NCBI RefSeq assembly: GCF_030851345.1
Contig: NZ_JALPNU010000001.1
Location: forward strand, 248,001 to 312,000
DNA from: Marinifilum sp. D714
GTDB taxonomy: Bacteria; Bacteroidota; Bacteroidia; Bacteroidales; Marinifilaceae
DNA: 64,000 nt
Reading direction: 5' to 3'
The notes below the pieces were generated by a model, which did no database searches, was not told where the DNA came from, and saw nothing but the letters and a program-made list of their open reading frames with translations. A program made the translations under genes and the position numbers. Positions 15,936 to 24,188 of this stretch are shown here, piece by piece (position 1 is the stretch's first letter; each line of letters opens with the position of its first letter).

Positions 15936-16973
15936 ATGAAAAACTTAATTATTCCTAAGGCTTACAAAAGCATCTTATGTCCTGATGCAACTGAAAAAGC
16001 AATTAAATTTATTAAGGATCAGTTTCAACTTCAACTCTCTTCGGAACTAAAACTTCGCAGAGTAACTGCACCTATGATTGTATTGAAAGGTACTGGTTTG
16101 AACGATGATTTGAATGGTATTGAGCGCCCCGTAGCATTTCCAATTAAAGGATTGGGAGAACAAACTGCAGAAGTTGTCCACTCATTGGCAAAATGGAAAA
16201 GATACATGCTTGGTGAACTTCAAATTCCGGTTGGCAAAGGTCTTTATACCGATATGAATGCTCTTCGTCCTGACGAAGATTTTACCAACCTTCACTCCAT
16301 TTATGTAGATCAGTGGGATTGGGAAAAATCAATCAGCAAAGAAGAACGAAGCATTGATTTTCTAGTAAGAACCGTAAAACAAGTTTATGCATCCATTAAA
16401 AGAACGGAGTACATTTTAAGTGAATATTACCCGGCTTTAAGTCCACAATTGCCTGAAGAAATTACTTTTATTCACTCTGAGGAATTATTGGAAAAGTTTC
16501 CTGATTTATCATCAAAAGAAAGAGAAACTGAAGCTGTAAAAGAGTTTGGAGCAGTCTTTATTATTGGTATTGGAGGTGAATTAAAAAACGGAGAACCACA
16601 CGATGGCCGTGCTCCTGACTACGATGATTGGACTACTCCTTCGGTTAACGGATACAAAGGTTTAAACGGCGATATTATTCTTTGGAACCCTGTTATTGAA
16701 CAAGCTTTCGAGATATCATCAATGGGAATTCGTGTAGACGAAAAAGCATTGTTGGAGCAACTTGAGATTAGGGGAGAAGAAAAGCGAAAAGAACTAATGT
16801 TTCACAAAAAATTATTGTCAGGAGAATTACCTTACTCTGTTGGAGGAGGAATTGGGCAATCAAGGTTGTGCATGTTTTTACTTCGTAAAGCTCATATTGG
16901 AGAAGTTCAATCAAGTATCTGGCCAGATGAACTGAGAGATACTTGTAAAAAAGCAGGAATTATATTCTTGTAA
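15936..16973 (+). CDS. asnA: Aspartate-ammonia ligase (asparagine synthetase A)
   Basis: A 345-residue class II aminoacyl-tRNA-synthetase-like enzyme that makes asparagine from aspartate, ammonia and ATP. Diagnostic stretches: QLQLSSELKLRRVTAPM, GIERPVAFPIKG, HSLAKWKRYMLGELQIP, GLYTDMNALRPDE, HSIYVDQWDWEK, NGEPHDGRAPDYDDW, and the C-terminal GGGIGQSRLCMFLLRKAHIGEVQ. Length is normal (E. coli AsnA is 330). It has its own promoter and two leader-peptide attenuators upstream, so it should be expressed mainly when Asn-tRNA charging is low. Confidence 0.98.
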   Translation: MKNLIIPKAYKSILCPDATEKAIKFIKDQFQLQLSSELKLRRVTAPMIVLKGTGLNDDLNGIERPVAFPIKGLGEQTAEVVHSLAKWKRYMLGELQIPVGKGLYTDMNALRPDEDFTNLHSIYVDQWDWEKSISKEERSIDFLVRTVKQVYASIKRTEYILSEYYPALSPQLPEEITFIHSEELLEKFPDLSSKERETEAVKEFGAVFIIGIGGELKNGEPHDGRAPDYDDWTTPSVNGYKGLNGDIILWNPVIEQAFEISSMGIRVDEKALLEQLEIRGEEKRKELMFHKKLLSGELPYSVGGGIGQSRLCMFLLRKAHIGEVQSSIWPDELRDTCKKAGIIFL

Positions 16974-16989
16974 TACAGTAGTTCCCCTA

Positions 16990-17020
16990 CAAAAAAAGAG
17001 GCTGTCCAACTGACAGCCTC
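16990..17020 (-). terminator. Intrinsic terminator of the subtilase gene
   Basis: GAGGCTGTC and GACAGCCTC form a perfect 9-bp stem (16998-17020) with loop CAACT. The T run lies on the minus-strand side, so it mainly ends the subtilase transcript, with partial use for convergent asnA possible. Confidence 0.85.
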
Positions 17021-17040
17021 CCAAAATTTATGAAAAAAAT

Positions 17041-18264
17041 CTATCTGTGGGCAATAGGATCTGCATCACCGTCAGGATCATTATTCACATATCCATCGGT
17101 ATGGATAGGACCCAATAACAATAAACCACAAACATGAGGCGCAGCCATTGAAGTTCCACTCATAGTACCATATCCTCCATCCAAATAGCATGACTTAATA
17201 TTTACGCCAGGAGCACAAACATCAACAGGTGTTCCATAATTTGAGAATGAAGCAAAATTATCATTGATATCAGAAGCTGATACAGTATAAACATTTGGAT
17301 GATTAGCTCTAGCTGGAGAATAATATAAAGCATCATCAGATGAGTTACCTGCAGCAATTGAAATCAAAATTCCCAAATCAGCAACAGACTTTACAGTCTC
17401 ATCGTAAGCATCGTAAGTATAACGAGATTTTGGTCCTAAACTCATATTAACAGCATCGCCAGGCTGACCTTCAGCAGCAATATAATCCAATGCAGCCATT
17501 GACCAAGACATATTACCATTACCTCTTCTGTCAAGAACACGACAAGAAACAACTTTAGCATTAGGAGCAACTCCAACTACACCTATAGAATTATTCAAAG
17601 CAGCAACTGTACCTGCTACGTGTGTACCATGTCCATGCTGATCATCTGGAGTAGTTTTACCTTGAGTAATGAAAGTCTTACTTCTTGCAACATCAACGTT
17701 CAAGTCTGGGTGATCCATATCAATACCAGAATCAATAATCCAAGCAGTTTTTCCAGTACCATCGCCAGCACCGCCCACACGTGTAATTCCCCAAGGGGTT
17801 TCTTGTGCAGGTTGTGTACTTCCACCTCCTGGTTTTCCCAATGAGATCTGAATATCCTTCTCAACACGCTTTACTCTTGGATCAAGTAATAATTTTGCTA
17901 CCTGATTTTCATTTAGCTTTACTGAGAAACCTTGGATTGCAGTACTGTAAGTATGTTCAACATTTTCTTCTGAGATTCCATTACCTTTAAGGAATTTAGC
18001 TACATGAGACTTCATACGAATCGCTTTCTTTTCGTAGCCTTTTAATCCTTTTAATTCGCTCTTCAAAACAACATCATCATTAAACTGAACAACATAGGTG
18101 CTTTTACCACCTTTAACGTCAGAAAAATCTGATTTTACCATTGAAGTTACCTCAGGGGATTCATTTAACATTTCATCCTCTAGGGAATTGTCACAGGATG
18201 TTACTACAGCACCCATTAGTGCTAACAAAAGCATGGCTTTCATAGAATTAAAAAAAATCTTCAT
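17041..18264 (-). CDS. Secreted subtilisin-like serine protease (S8), lipoprotein
   Basis: A 407-residue protease. Residues 1-24 form a lipoprotein signal (LMGAVVTSC, Cys24). An inhibitor I9-like propeptide follows (TYVVQFND at 57-64 to VKRVEKDIQI near 140). The catalytic domain begins near PWGITRVGG; the triad is Asp178 (AWIIDSGID), His212 (HGHGTHVAG) and Ser372 (SGTSMAAPH), with oxyanion Asn307 (AAGNSS). Architecture resembles the thermitase/proteinase K group. The propeptide implies autocatalytic maturation, which would release the enzyme from its lipid anchor. The protein ends soon after the serine, without a beta-sandwich or sorting domain. Confidence 0.93.
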   Translation of the reverse strand: MKIFFNSMKAMLLLALMGAVVTSCDNSLEDEMLNESPEVTSMVKSDFSDVKGGKSTYVVQFNDDVVLKSELKGLKGYEKKAIRMKSHVAKFLKGNGISEENVEHTYSTAIQGFSVKLNENQVAKLLLDPRVKRVEKDIQISLGKPGGGSTQPAQETPWGITRVGGAGDGTGKTAWIIDSGIDMDHPDLNVDVARSKTFITQGKTTPDDQHGHGTHVAGTVAALNNSIGVVGVAPNAKVVSCRVLDRRGNGNMSWSMAALDYIAAEGQPGDAVNMSLGPKSRYTYDAYDETVKSVADLGILISIAAGNSSDDALYYSPARANHPNVYTVSASDINDNFASFSNYGTPVDVCAPGVNIKSCYLDGGYGTMSGTSMAAPHVCGLLLLGPIHTDGYVNNDPDGDADPIAHR

Positions 18265-18534
18265 AAAAATTAAATTTTAATTAGTGATTAAATGGTTAGT
18301 TACAAAAACATTTACACCAAATGGTTGTTTTACATTGTCAAATGCTTTGTAAATTTGATATACACCCATATATTCTCCTTTTTCCCAAAAGGTAACCCTC
18401 AAAATGAAGTTTTTTTTCAAAAATATTACAACATAAGATATAACACACTGATAACTCGATCCTTAATCTCATTATTTTTTTTCTTATTCTTTCTTTCTTC
18501 TTATATTTAAACTTAATCATCAAAATACCCCCCT

Positions 18535-19059
18535 ATGAAAATCTTACTTTACATTATTGGAGTTCTTGCACTTATTATCGGAATTCTCCATTTTACCGCT
18601 CCAAAAACTTATCAAGTTGATAGAAAAATTGTTGTTTCAAAAAAGATTGATACAGTTTTCAAAAGTCTGTGTTCGTTAAAAGAACAGCAAATTTGGTCTC
18701 CTTGGTCCGAAAAGGATCCTGAGATGAAAATAACTTATAATGGTACTGATGGCTCAATTGGTTCATATACACATTGGACAGGAAATAAGGATGTAGGTGA
18801 AGGAGAGCAAGAAATTAAAAAAATTGAACCAAATTCTTATATCGAAACCGAACTGAGGTTTTTGAAACCATGGAAATCGACAAGTACTGGCTTTTTTGAA
18901 ATTAAACCTGTTGCCGAAGGAACAGAAGTAACTTGGGGCTTTAAAGGCGAAAACACTTTTCCGAGTACAATTATGATGGTTTTTATGGATATGGATAAAG
19001 CCATTGGTCCTGATTTTGAAAAGGGATTATCGAAATTTAAAACATACATAGAAAAATAA
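18535..19059 (+). CDS. SRPBCC/START-like domain protein with N-terminal membrane anchor
   Basis: A 174-residue protein: residues 1-23 (MKILLYIIGVLALIIGILHF) form a membrane anchor, followed by a Bet v1/SRPBCC ligand-binding fold with VDRKIVVSKKIDTVFKSLC, WSPWSEKDPEMKITY and TEVTWGFKGEN. Such domains bind hydrophobic ligands; in this phylum they are annotated as polyketide cyclase/dehydrase-like without proven activity. It is six bases ahead of a DUF2892 gene, and the two form a small operon closed by a terminator at 19302. Confidence 0.85.
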   Translation: MKILLYIIGVLALIIGILHFTAPKTYQVDRKIVVSKKIDTVFKSLCSLKEQQIWSPWSEKDPEMKITYNGTDGSIGSYTHWTGNKDVGEGEQEIKKIEPNSYIETELRFLKPWKSTSTGFFEIKPVAEGTEVTWGFKGENTFPSTIMMVFMDMDKAIGPDFEKGLSKFKTYIEK

Positions 19060-19065
19060 ACTATC

Positions 19066-19281
19066 ATGAAGAAAAATATGGGAACTTTAGATCGTATCTT
19101 ACGAGTAATCGTATCAATAACTCTTGCGATTCTTTATTTTACAGACATCATTACCGGAACTAAAGGCTTAATTGTTTTCATTTTTGCCTGCGTAATGTTT
19201 CTTACAAGTGTAATTGGTAATTGTCCACCATATACTTTATTGGGAATTAACACTTGTAAAGTTAAGCCAGAAAAAGAATAA
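19066..19281 (+). CDS. DUF2892 small inner-membrane protein (YgaP transmembrane-type)
   Basis: A 71-residue protein with the family pattern MGTLDRILRVIVS, two membrane helices (about 10-27 and 33-52) and the conserved GNCPPYTLLGINTC near the C-terminus. In YgaP this domain anchors a rhodanese; stand-alone versions are common and unexplained. Tight spacing to the SRPBCC gene suggests joint expression. Confidence 0.9.
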   Translation: MKKNMGTLDRILRVIVSITLAILYFTDIITGTKGLIVFIFACVMFLTSVIGNCPPYTLLGINTCKVKPEKE

Positions 19282-19301
19282 AAAAATTCGTGCCAAAAAT
19301 G

Positions 19302-19333
19302 ATCCTCGGAGCTCTTTTCTCGAGGATTTTTTT
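19302..19333 (+). terminator. Intrinsic terminator
   Basis: ATCCTCG (19302-19308) pairs with CGAGGAT (19321-19327) around a 12-base loop, followed by seven T. Closes the SRPBCC-DUF2892 unit. Confidence 0.85.
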
Positions 19334-19449
19334 GTATTATAAAACATCTTGAAAACTCTGATTTTCTTGGTTATATTTAAACAATTCATGATGCATTACA
19401 GCAATCATAACGGCATGCTTTCGTATCATATAATAAAACCCAGCGACCA

Positions 19450-19821
19450 ATGAACAGAATTCAAGACAAAGATCGGATTGCCTATTGTGGAGTTAACTGC
19501 TCAACTTGTCCAGCGTATGTTGCCACCCAAAGGCAACAAGAGAAGGTAAAGGTTAGAATTGCCAAATTGTGGTCTGATGAAGATTACAAATACGAAGCTT
19601 GCGAAATTACTTGCAAAGGATGTCATGAACCTTGGGGTAAAAAATTTCGCCATTGTGCCGAGTGTGCGGTAAGAGAATGTGCAAGACAAAAACTATATGA
19701 CACCTGTGCTGAATGTAATGAATATCCTTGTAACAAATTAATAGACTTACATCAAACACTGGATAAGAAAATAGCAAGGATAAATTTAGATGATATAAGA
19801 CAAAATTATAAAGCTGGATGA
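19450..19821 (+). CDS. DUF3795 cysteine-rich protein
   Basis: A 123-residue protein with eleven or more cysteines: IAYCGVNCSTCPAYVA near the start, then CEITCKGCHEPWG, HCAECAVRECA, DTCAECNEYPC. This Cys layout is characteristic of DUF3795, a family in Bacteroidota and anaerobes assumed to bind zinc or an iron-sulfur cluster. Activity unknown. No signal peptide. Single gene, 25 bases short of the convergent ParB-like gene. Confidence 0.88.
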   Translation: MNRIQDKDRIAYCGVNCSTCPAYVATQRQQEKVKVRIAKLWSDEDYKYEACEITCKGCHEPWGKKFRHCAECAVRECARQKLYDTCAECNEYPCNKLIDLHQTLDKKIARINLDDIRQNYKAG

Positions 19822-19845
19822 TTCCAGCTTTTTTCCAGAGTTCGA

Positions 19846-20358
19846 TTAAAATATTGGTAAATTAATGGCCAGTCTGCGAATATTAAATGCAAGAGTAAGA
19901 CATTTCTCAACAGATCGATAATTCTCCATTGGTTGTAGTATTACCGCCTCCACATTCTGATTTTTATTATTAAAATACCAGGATCGATGATGCCCATCGT
20001 GAACAATGTAACGTATTCTTTTTTCCTGATACAAATCCCAAACAATAATAGGAGGAAACTCCTCTCCCTGTTCAGCAATATAATCATGAGCTGCATCAAC
20101 CATGTGTAGTTTTTCTTGTTCTAAACGCACCTGACTGGCCCACAATACTTTTGGATTCATAATTTTAGGTGGTAAAATTTTAATATGCTCAGGTTTCAAT
20201 TGAAACTGCACACTTGCCAACTTGCACAAATTTGCCGTGGTATTTCCTTTTACCCAATGCGTTCTCCCCAGAAAGGCATTGTAACCTCTCTCCCTTTCTG
20301 CCGGATTCGTAGAAAGTAATAATTTGGTTATCTCGAATGGGGATTTGATCTGCATCAT
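19846..20358 (-). CDS. ParB/sulfiredoxin-fold-like protein
   Basis: A 170-residue protein whose central part, EFPPIIVWDLYQE then RYIVHDGHHRSWYFNNKN, matches the core of the ParB N-terminal/sulfiredoxin fold, where a DGxHR motif holds the nucleotide phosphate. No helix-turn-helix domain follows, so it is not a partition protein; a stand-alone phosphoryl-transfer or nuclease-like role is possible. Function not assigned. Two adjacent Met codons at the start leave a one-residue ambiguity. Confidence 0.65.
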   Translation of the reverse strand: MMQIKSPFEITKLLLSTNPAERERGYNAFLGRTHWVKGNTTANLCKLASVQFQLKPEHIKILPPKIMNPKVLWASQVRLEQEKLHMVDAAHDYIAEQGEEFPPIIVWDLYQEKRIRYIVHDGHHRSWYFNNKNQNVEAVILQPMENYRSVEKCLTLAFNIRRLAINLPIF

Positions 20359-20432
20359 ATATCCTCAAGTTACAAATATCTGCAGACAATGAGATACTAT
20401 AGTGCGGGGTATTTACAATACCTCACATTCTA

Positions 20433-20524
20433 TTAGCCTAACTATGGATTGTACATTAGCATAAGGATAGACACTGCATTAGCATAAGGATAGATACTCT
20501 ATTAGCTTAAGGATGTAGAGTCTA
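20433..20524. repeat. Four tandem copies of a degenerate 23-bp unit
   Basis: Units begin with TTAGC at 20433, 20456, 20479 and 20502, each 23 bases. The two middle copies, ttagcataaggatagacact and ttagcataaggatagatact plus three bases, are nearly identical; the outer copies are more diverged. It fills the gap between the ParB-like gene and the end of the histidine kinase gene. Confidence 0.8.
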
Positions 20525-20555
20525 TTCTTCCACTGTTCTCATTAAGCAAGTTCAA

Positions 20556-21905
20556 TCAAAACTGCAAGGTAAATTCAGTAAGGCAATTGGGCTTGGAACG
20601 AACGGCAATGGTACCACTATGCAATCTCATGATCTGTCTCGACAAGTTTAATCCAATACCTGAACCTTTTTCCTTGGTGGTAAAAAATGGAGTAAAAACA
20701 TTGTCAATTACATCTTCTGGAATTCCTGCTCCATTATCTCGAATAATGATGAAGTTAATAGGATTTGCCTCTCCTGTGGAAATGGACAAAGTTTTATTTT
20801 CTGTTTCTTTTAGTGCATCAATCGAGTTTCGAACCAAATTAATCAACACCTGAGTAATCAATTTTTCATCGGCAATTAATTCCTGATCCTTATTTTGAAG
20901 TTGATATTCAAAAGCTATCTGCTCAGCTTTAAATTCTTCTTTAAACAGGGTTTCAATTTGCATGAAAAGTTTCTCAATTGACACCAACTCAAAATTTGGT
21001 TTAGGCAAATGAGTTAAATTTTTGTATTCATCAACAAAAGCCAAAAGTCCCTTGCTTCGTTTTCTAATGGTTGTCAAGCCCATAATGGTATTGGAAATCG
21101 TTCCCTCATCAAACCAACCATCGTTTGATTTTTCCTCCTTGTTCTGATACAACTCGATCAAACTACCAGATAACATAGAAATTGGACTAACCGAATTGGT
21201 AATTTCATGTGCAAAGACACGAATCAACTTGTGCATGGCATCCATTTCTCCCTTATCAACTGCATTTTTAATATCCTGAAAAGCAACTACTTTCAACTGC
21301 TCATCTTCCAGCCTAAAACTTGTAGCTTTAACTGCCAACTTTAAAATTCTGTTTTTAACCAGATAATTCCTCAACTTTTGCTTGCCTGATTTTGTTCTTC
21401 TCAAAAAATTAGGAAACTCTTGATCGATACATTCCAATTCGGATATATTCGAAAAATCCTCCACCAAAAACAACTCCTTAAATGCTGAATTACACAACTT
21501 CACATTCCCTTCTGTATCAAAAGCAAGAAGTCCTATCCCAACCAATTCCAGAGTATGTTGAAAAAAGATAAAATCCTTTTCCTTTTCTATTTTAACTTTA
21601 CCAAAGGCATTAATGATGTGATTAAAACTTTGATGCAAATTCTTAAAGGCTTTATCCTTTTTTTGCTCATTAAAAACCAAAGTTGAATCCTGATATTGAA
21701 AAGCATCAAAAAAACGAGACAAATCTCTATTGGTTTTATTCACATAGTGCAATAAATAAACAATTTGCAACACCCAGAGCACAGCCAAGCTGTAGGTTGT
21801 AACTACCATATATTCTTTCGAATGAACATATAAAAACAACACTGGGGTAAGCGATATTAAAATCACCTGTATTATTATACCAATATAGAATCGCCTATAA
21901 ATCAT
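20556..21905 (-). CDS. Sensor histidine kinase, NtrY-like
   Basis: A 449-residue kinase. Two membrane helices occupy about residues 7-26 and 34-53 with almost no periplasmic loop, so it probably senses within or at the membrane. A PAS-like segment (ELVGIGLLAFDTEGNVKLCN, 120-139) follows, then the H-box FAHEITNSVSP with His233, N-box LINLVRNSIDAL, G1 DNGAGIP, F-box FTPFFTTK and G2 GSGIGLNLS. The layout is that of NtrY-type kinases that partner sigma-54 activators. The start overlaps the regulator stop by 11 bases, so the two are translated together. Confidence 0.93.
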   Translation of the reverse strand: MIYRRFYIGIIIQVILISLTPVLFLYVHSKEYMVVTTYSLAVLWVLQIVYLLHYVNKTNRDLSRFFDAFQYQDSTLVFNEQKKDKAFKNLHQSFNHIINAFGKVKIEKEKDFIFFQHTLELVGIGLLAFDTEGNVKLCNSAFKELFLVEDFSNISELECIDQEFPNFLRRTKSGKQKLRNYLVKNRILKLAVKATSFRLEDEQLKVVAFQDIKNAVDKGEMDAMHKLIRVFAHEITNSVSPISMLSGSLIELYQNKEEKSNDGWFDEGTISNTIMGLTTIRKRSKGLLAFVDEYKNLTHLPKPNFELVSIEKLFMQIETLFKEEFKAEQIAFEYQLQNKDQELIADEKLITQVLINLVRNSIDALKETENKTLSISTGEANPINFIIIRDNGAGIPEDVIDNVFTPFFTTKEKGSGIGLNLSRQIMRLHSGTIAVRSKPNCLTEFTLQF

Positions 21906-23265
21906 ACTTTTTGATTTTGTCGTACAAAGTTGAACGATTAATTCCTAACTCTTTTGCAGCCATACTCATATTTCCTCCTGTAAATTGAATGGCTTTTTTA
22001 ATCAACACCCGTTCATTTTCTATTAGGTTAAAACTATCAGGCATTACTTCAGTTTTTTTAAGCGATTCCCCAATCATTATGTCCTCAGCATTCAGCTTTG
22101 CCGAATCATTTAAGATTACAGTCTTCTCAATAATATGTTGCAACTCTCTAATATTTCCTGGCCATGCATGTTTCTCCAGCTTTACTATGGCAGATTTATT
22201 CAACTGCATGCTTTCCTTAGCATATTGTTTTGTAAATTTTTCCAGGTAAAATTGCGACAACTCTGCTATATCTTCCGATCGTTCTTTTAATGATGGCAAT
22301 TCTAACGATATGGTATTTATACGATACAGCAAGTCCTCTCTAAACAATCCATCGGCAACCATTTTATGCAAGTTGCAATTGGTTGCTGCAACAATTCTAA
22401 CATCAATTTGTACAGGAGTACTACCGCCTACAGGAATTACTTCCTTTCGTTGAATCACAGTCAACAACTTCGTCTGTAAATGCAAGGGTACATTTCCAAT
22501 TTCATCTAAAAACAAGGTTCCTCCTGATGCCAGCTCAAATCTTCCCATTCGGTCTTCTTTAGCATCTGTAAAAGCTCCTTTCTTGTGTCCAAACAATTCA
22601 CTTTCGAACAATGATTCCGTAATTGCACCCAAATCAACATGAACAAAAATTTGATCACTCCTGCTCGAACGCAAATGAACTTCACGTGCAACTACCTCCT
22701 TCCCTGTTCCATTCTCTCCTGTAATCAGAACATTGGCATCGGTAGCAGCAACTTTGTCCACTGTGTGAAAAACCTCCTTCATTCTGGCAGATTTTCCGAT
22801 TACAAAACTTTTATTTTTGTTGATTTCCTGATTTAACCTCTTCTGCTTCGACTTCAAACTCTTTATTTCCATTTTAGAACAACGAAGTTGATAAGCAGCC
22901 AAAAGTGTTGATAGAATATGCTTCTCATCCCAGGACTTTTGCACAAAATCAACAGCACCCTCCTTCATAGCTCTCACTGCCAATTCGATATCTCCATATG
23001 CTGTAATAAATACTACACAGGCATTTTTATCAAAATCCAGGATTTGCTTTAACCAATAAAGTCCTTCGTTTCCGGAATTGATTCCTGCTTTAAAATTCAT
23101 ATCCAGCAGGATAACATCATATTCCTTCTCTCTTAGTTTTGATACAAGAACATTAGGATTCTTTATGGTATCAATCGATTCAAAGTGTGATTTTAAAAAT
23201 AGTTGAAAAGCAAACAGCAACTCTTCATTATCATCTACAATTAGAAGTCGTCCTTTTTGTGGCAT
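21895..23265 (-). CDS. NtrC-family sigma-54-dependent response regulator
   Basis: A 456-residue activator. Receiver domain: acidic pair D11-D12, phospho-acceptor D55 (DVILLDMNF), T88 and K110. AAA+ domain: Walker A GENGTGKE (183-190), sigma-54 contact loop GAFTDA (230-235, a common variant of GAFTGA), Walker B GGTLFLDE (248-255). A Fis-type helix-turn-helix closes the protein (NMSMAAKELGINRSTLYDKI). It is divergent from the ABC transporter genes, with two palindromes and a -24/-12-like element between them, so it probably activates that transporter. Confidence 0.95.
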   Translation of the reverse strand: MPQKGRLLIVDDNEELLFAFQLFLKSHFESIDTIKNPNVLVSKLREKEYDVILLDMNFKAGINSGNEGLYWLKQILDFDKNACVVFITAYGDIELAVRAMKEGAVDFVQKSWDEKHILSTLLAAYQLRCSKMEIKSLKSKQKRLNQEINKNKSFVIGKSARMKEVFHTVDKVAATDANVLITGENGTGKEVVAREVHLRSSRSDQIFVHVDLGAITESLFESELFGHKKGAFTDAKEDRMGRFELASGGTLFLDEIGNVPLHLQTKLLTVIQRKEVIPVGGSTPVQIDVRIVAATNCNLHKMVADGLFREDLLYRINTISLELPSLKERSEDIAELSQFYLEKFTKQYAKESMQLNKSAIVKLEKHAWPGNIRELQHIIEKTVILNDSAKLNAEDIMIGESLKKTEVMPDSFNLIENERVLIKKAIQFTGGNMSMAAKELGINRSTLYDKIKKYDL

Positions 23266-23307
23266 AAAAAAATGTATCGATTGGTTTTATTTTCAAAGTT
23301 AACAGAT

Positions 23308-23347
23308 TGTTGTAATTCACAACATGAGGTGTTGGAAATTCCAACAC
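23308..23347. promoter_or_regulatory. Two phased palindromes, likely enhancer sites for the NtrC-type regulator
   Basis: Palindrome 1 is GTTGT-AATTC-ACAAC (23309-23323); palindrome 2 is GTGTTGG-AAATT-CCAACAC (23329-23347). Both share GTTG and CAAC half-sites with a 5-base centre. Their centres are 22 bases apart, two helical turns, and they lie about 60-80 bases upstream of a -24/-12-like element. This is the classic geometry of upstream activator sites. Confidence 0.7.
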
Positions 23348-23398
23348 AAAATATTTTACCAAAACACTAACTGTTTGATTTTCTGATGCGATTTTATT

Positions 23399-23415
23399 TG
23401 GCACGCCAATTGGCA
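23399..23415 (+). promoter_or_regulatory. Probable sigma-54 promoter of the ABC transporter operon
   Basis: TGGCACGCCAATTGGCA resembles the consensus TGGCACG-N4-TTGCW: the -24 half is perfect, while the -12 half reads TTGGCA, so GC is either one base late or changed to GG. The start would be near 23426, about 20 bases before the ATG at 23446. Confidence 0.6.
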
Positions 23416-23445
23416 TTACAAAAGCGAACCTTTAAATTGAAAATA

Positions 23446-24156
23446 ATGATAATTACAAAAGACCTTTGCAAAGTTTTTAGAACTGAAGAAGTAGAAACCT
23501 CAGCATTACATGATGTTAACCTTCATATTGAGAGAGGAGAGTTTGCAGCCATTATGGGACCATCGGGATGTGGTAAATCAACCCTTTTAAATATTATCGG
23601 ATTATTAGATAATCCCAGCAATGGAAACTACATTTTTAACAATACTGACGTTACTAAAAAATCAGAAAAGCAAAGAACCCATTTCAGAAAAGGCAATATT
23701 GGTTTTATTTTCCAGAGTTTCAACCTAATTGATGAATTAACCGTTTTTGAAAATGTTGAGCTTCCTCTGATCTATATGGGGTTGACAACATCAAAAAGAA
23801 AAGCCAAAGTGAACGAAGTTCTTGAGAGAATGAATATTTCGCATAGAGCCAAACATTATCCCCAGCAATTATCGGGCGGACAACAGCAACGTGTTGCCAT
23901 TGCAAGAGCTGTAGTTACCAGTCCAAAATTAATATTAGCAGATGAGCCTACAGGGAATCTTGATTCAAGCAATGGTACTGAGGTTATGGAATTACTAAAG
24001 GAACTAAATCACTCAGGAACCACCGTTGTAATGGTAACTCACTCGGTAAGAGATTCTGAATATGCTGATAGAGTCATTCATTTGTTTGACGGCAAAGTAG
24101 TTTCTGAAAACAAACAGAAGCAGGATGCGAAAGAACTTATCAAAGAAGAATTATAA
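23446..24156 (+). CDS. ABC transporter ATPase (MacB/LolD-like)
   Basis: The frame is open from 23386 but that part overlaps the sigma-54-like element; ATG at 23446 gives [13 protein letters not shown] and 236 residues, standard for the family. Walker [10 protein letters not shown] (38-46), signature [14 protein letters not shown] (from 142), Walker [15 protein letters not shown] (from 162), switch His in MVTHS. It drives the two FtsX-type permeases downstream. MacB-type systems are mechanotransducers that export peptides, toxins or lipoproteins rather than import nutrients. Substrate unknown. Confidence 0.95.
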   Translation: MIITKDLCKVFRTEEVETSALHDVNLHIERGEFAAIMGPSGCGKSTLLNIIGLLDNPSNGNYIFNNTDVTKKSEKQRTHFRKGNIGFIFQSFNLIDELTVFENVELPLIYMGLTTSKRKAKVNEVLERMNISHRAKHYPQQLSGGQQQRVAIARAVVTSPKLILADEPTGNLDSSNGTEVMELLKELNHSGTTVVMVTHSVRDSEYADRVIHLFDGKVVSENKQKQDAKELIKEEL

Positions 24157-24188
24157 TTCTTACTTTTAATCCAAACAAACTTTACAAT

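Noticed and set aside
20433-20524. Possible CRISPR or attachment site
   Set aside because: Contiguous 23-base tandem units without spacers; no integrase or cas genes near.
23386-23445. Extended N-terminus of the ABC ATPase
   Set aside because: Overlaps the sigma-54-like element, and the 20 extra residues do not match the family, which begins at MIITKDL.
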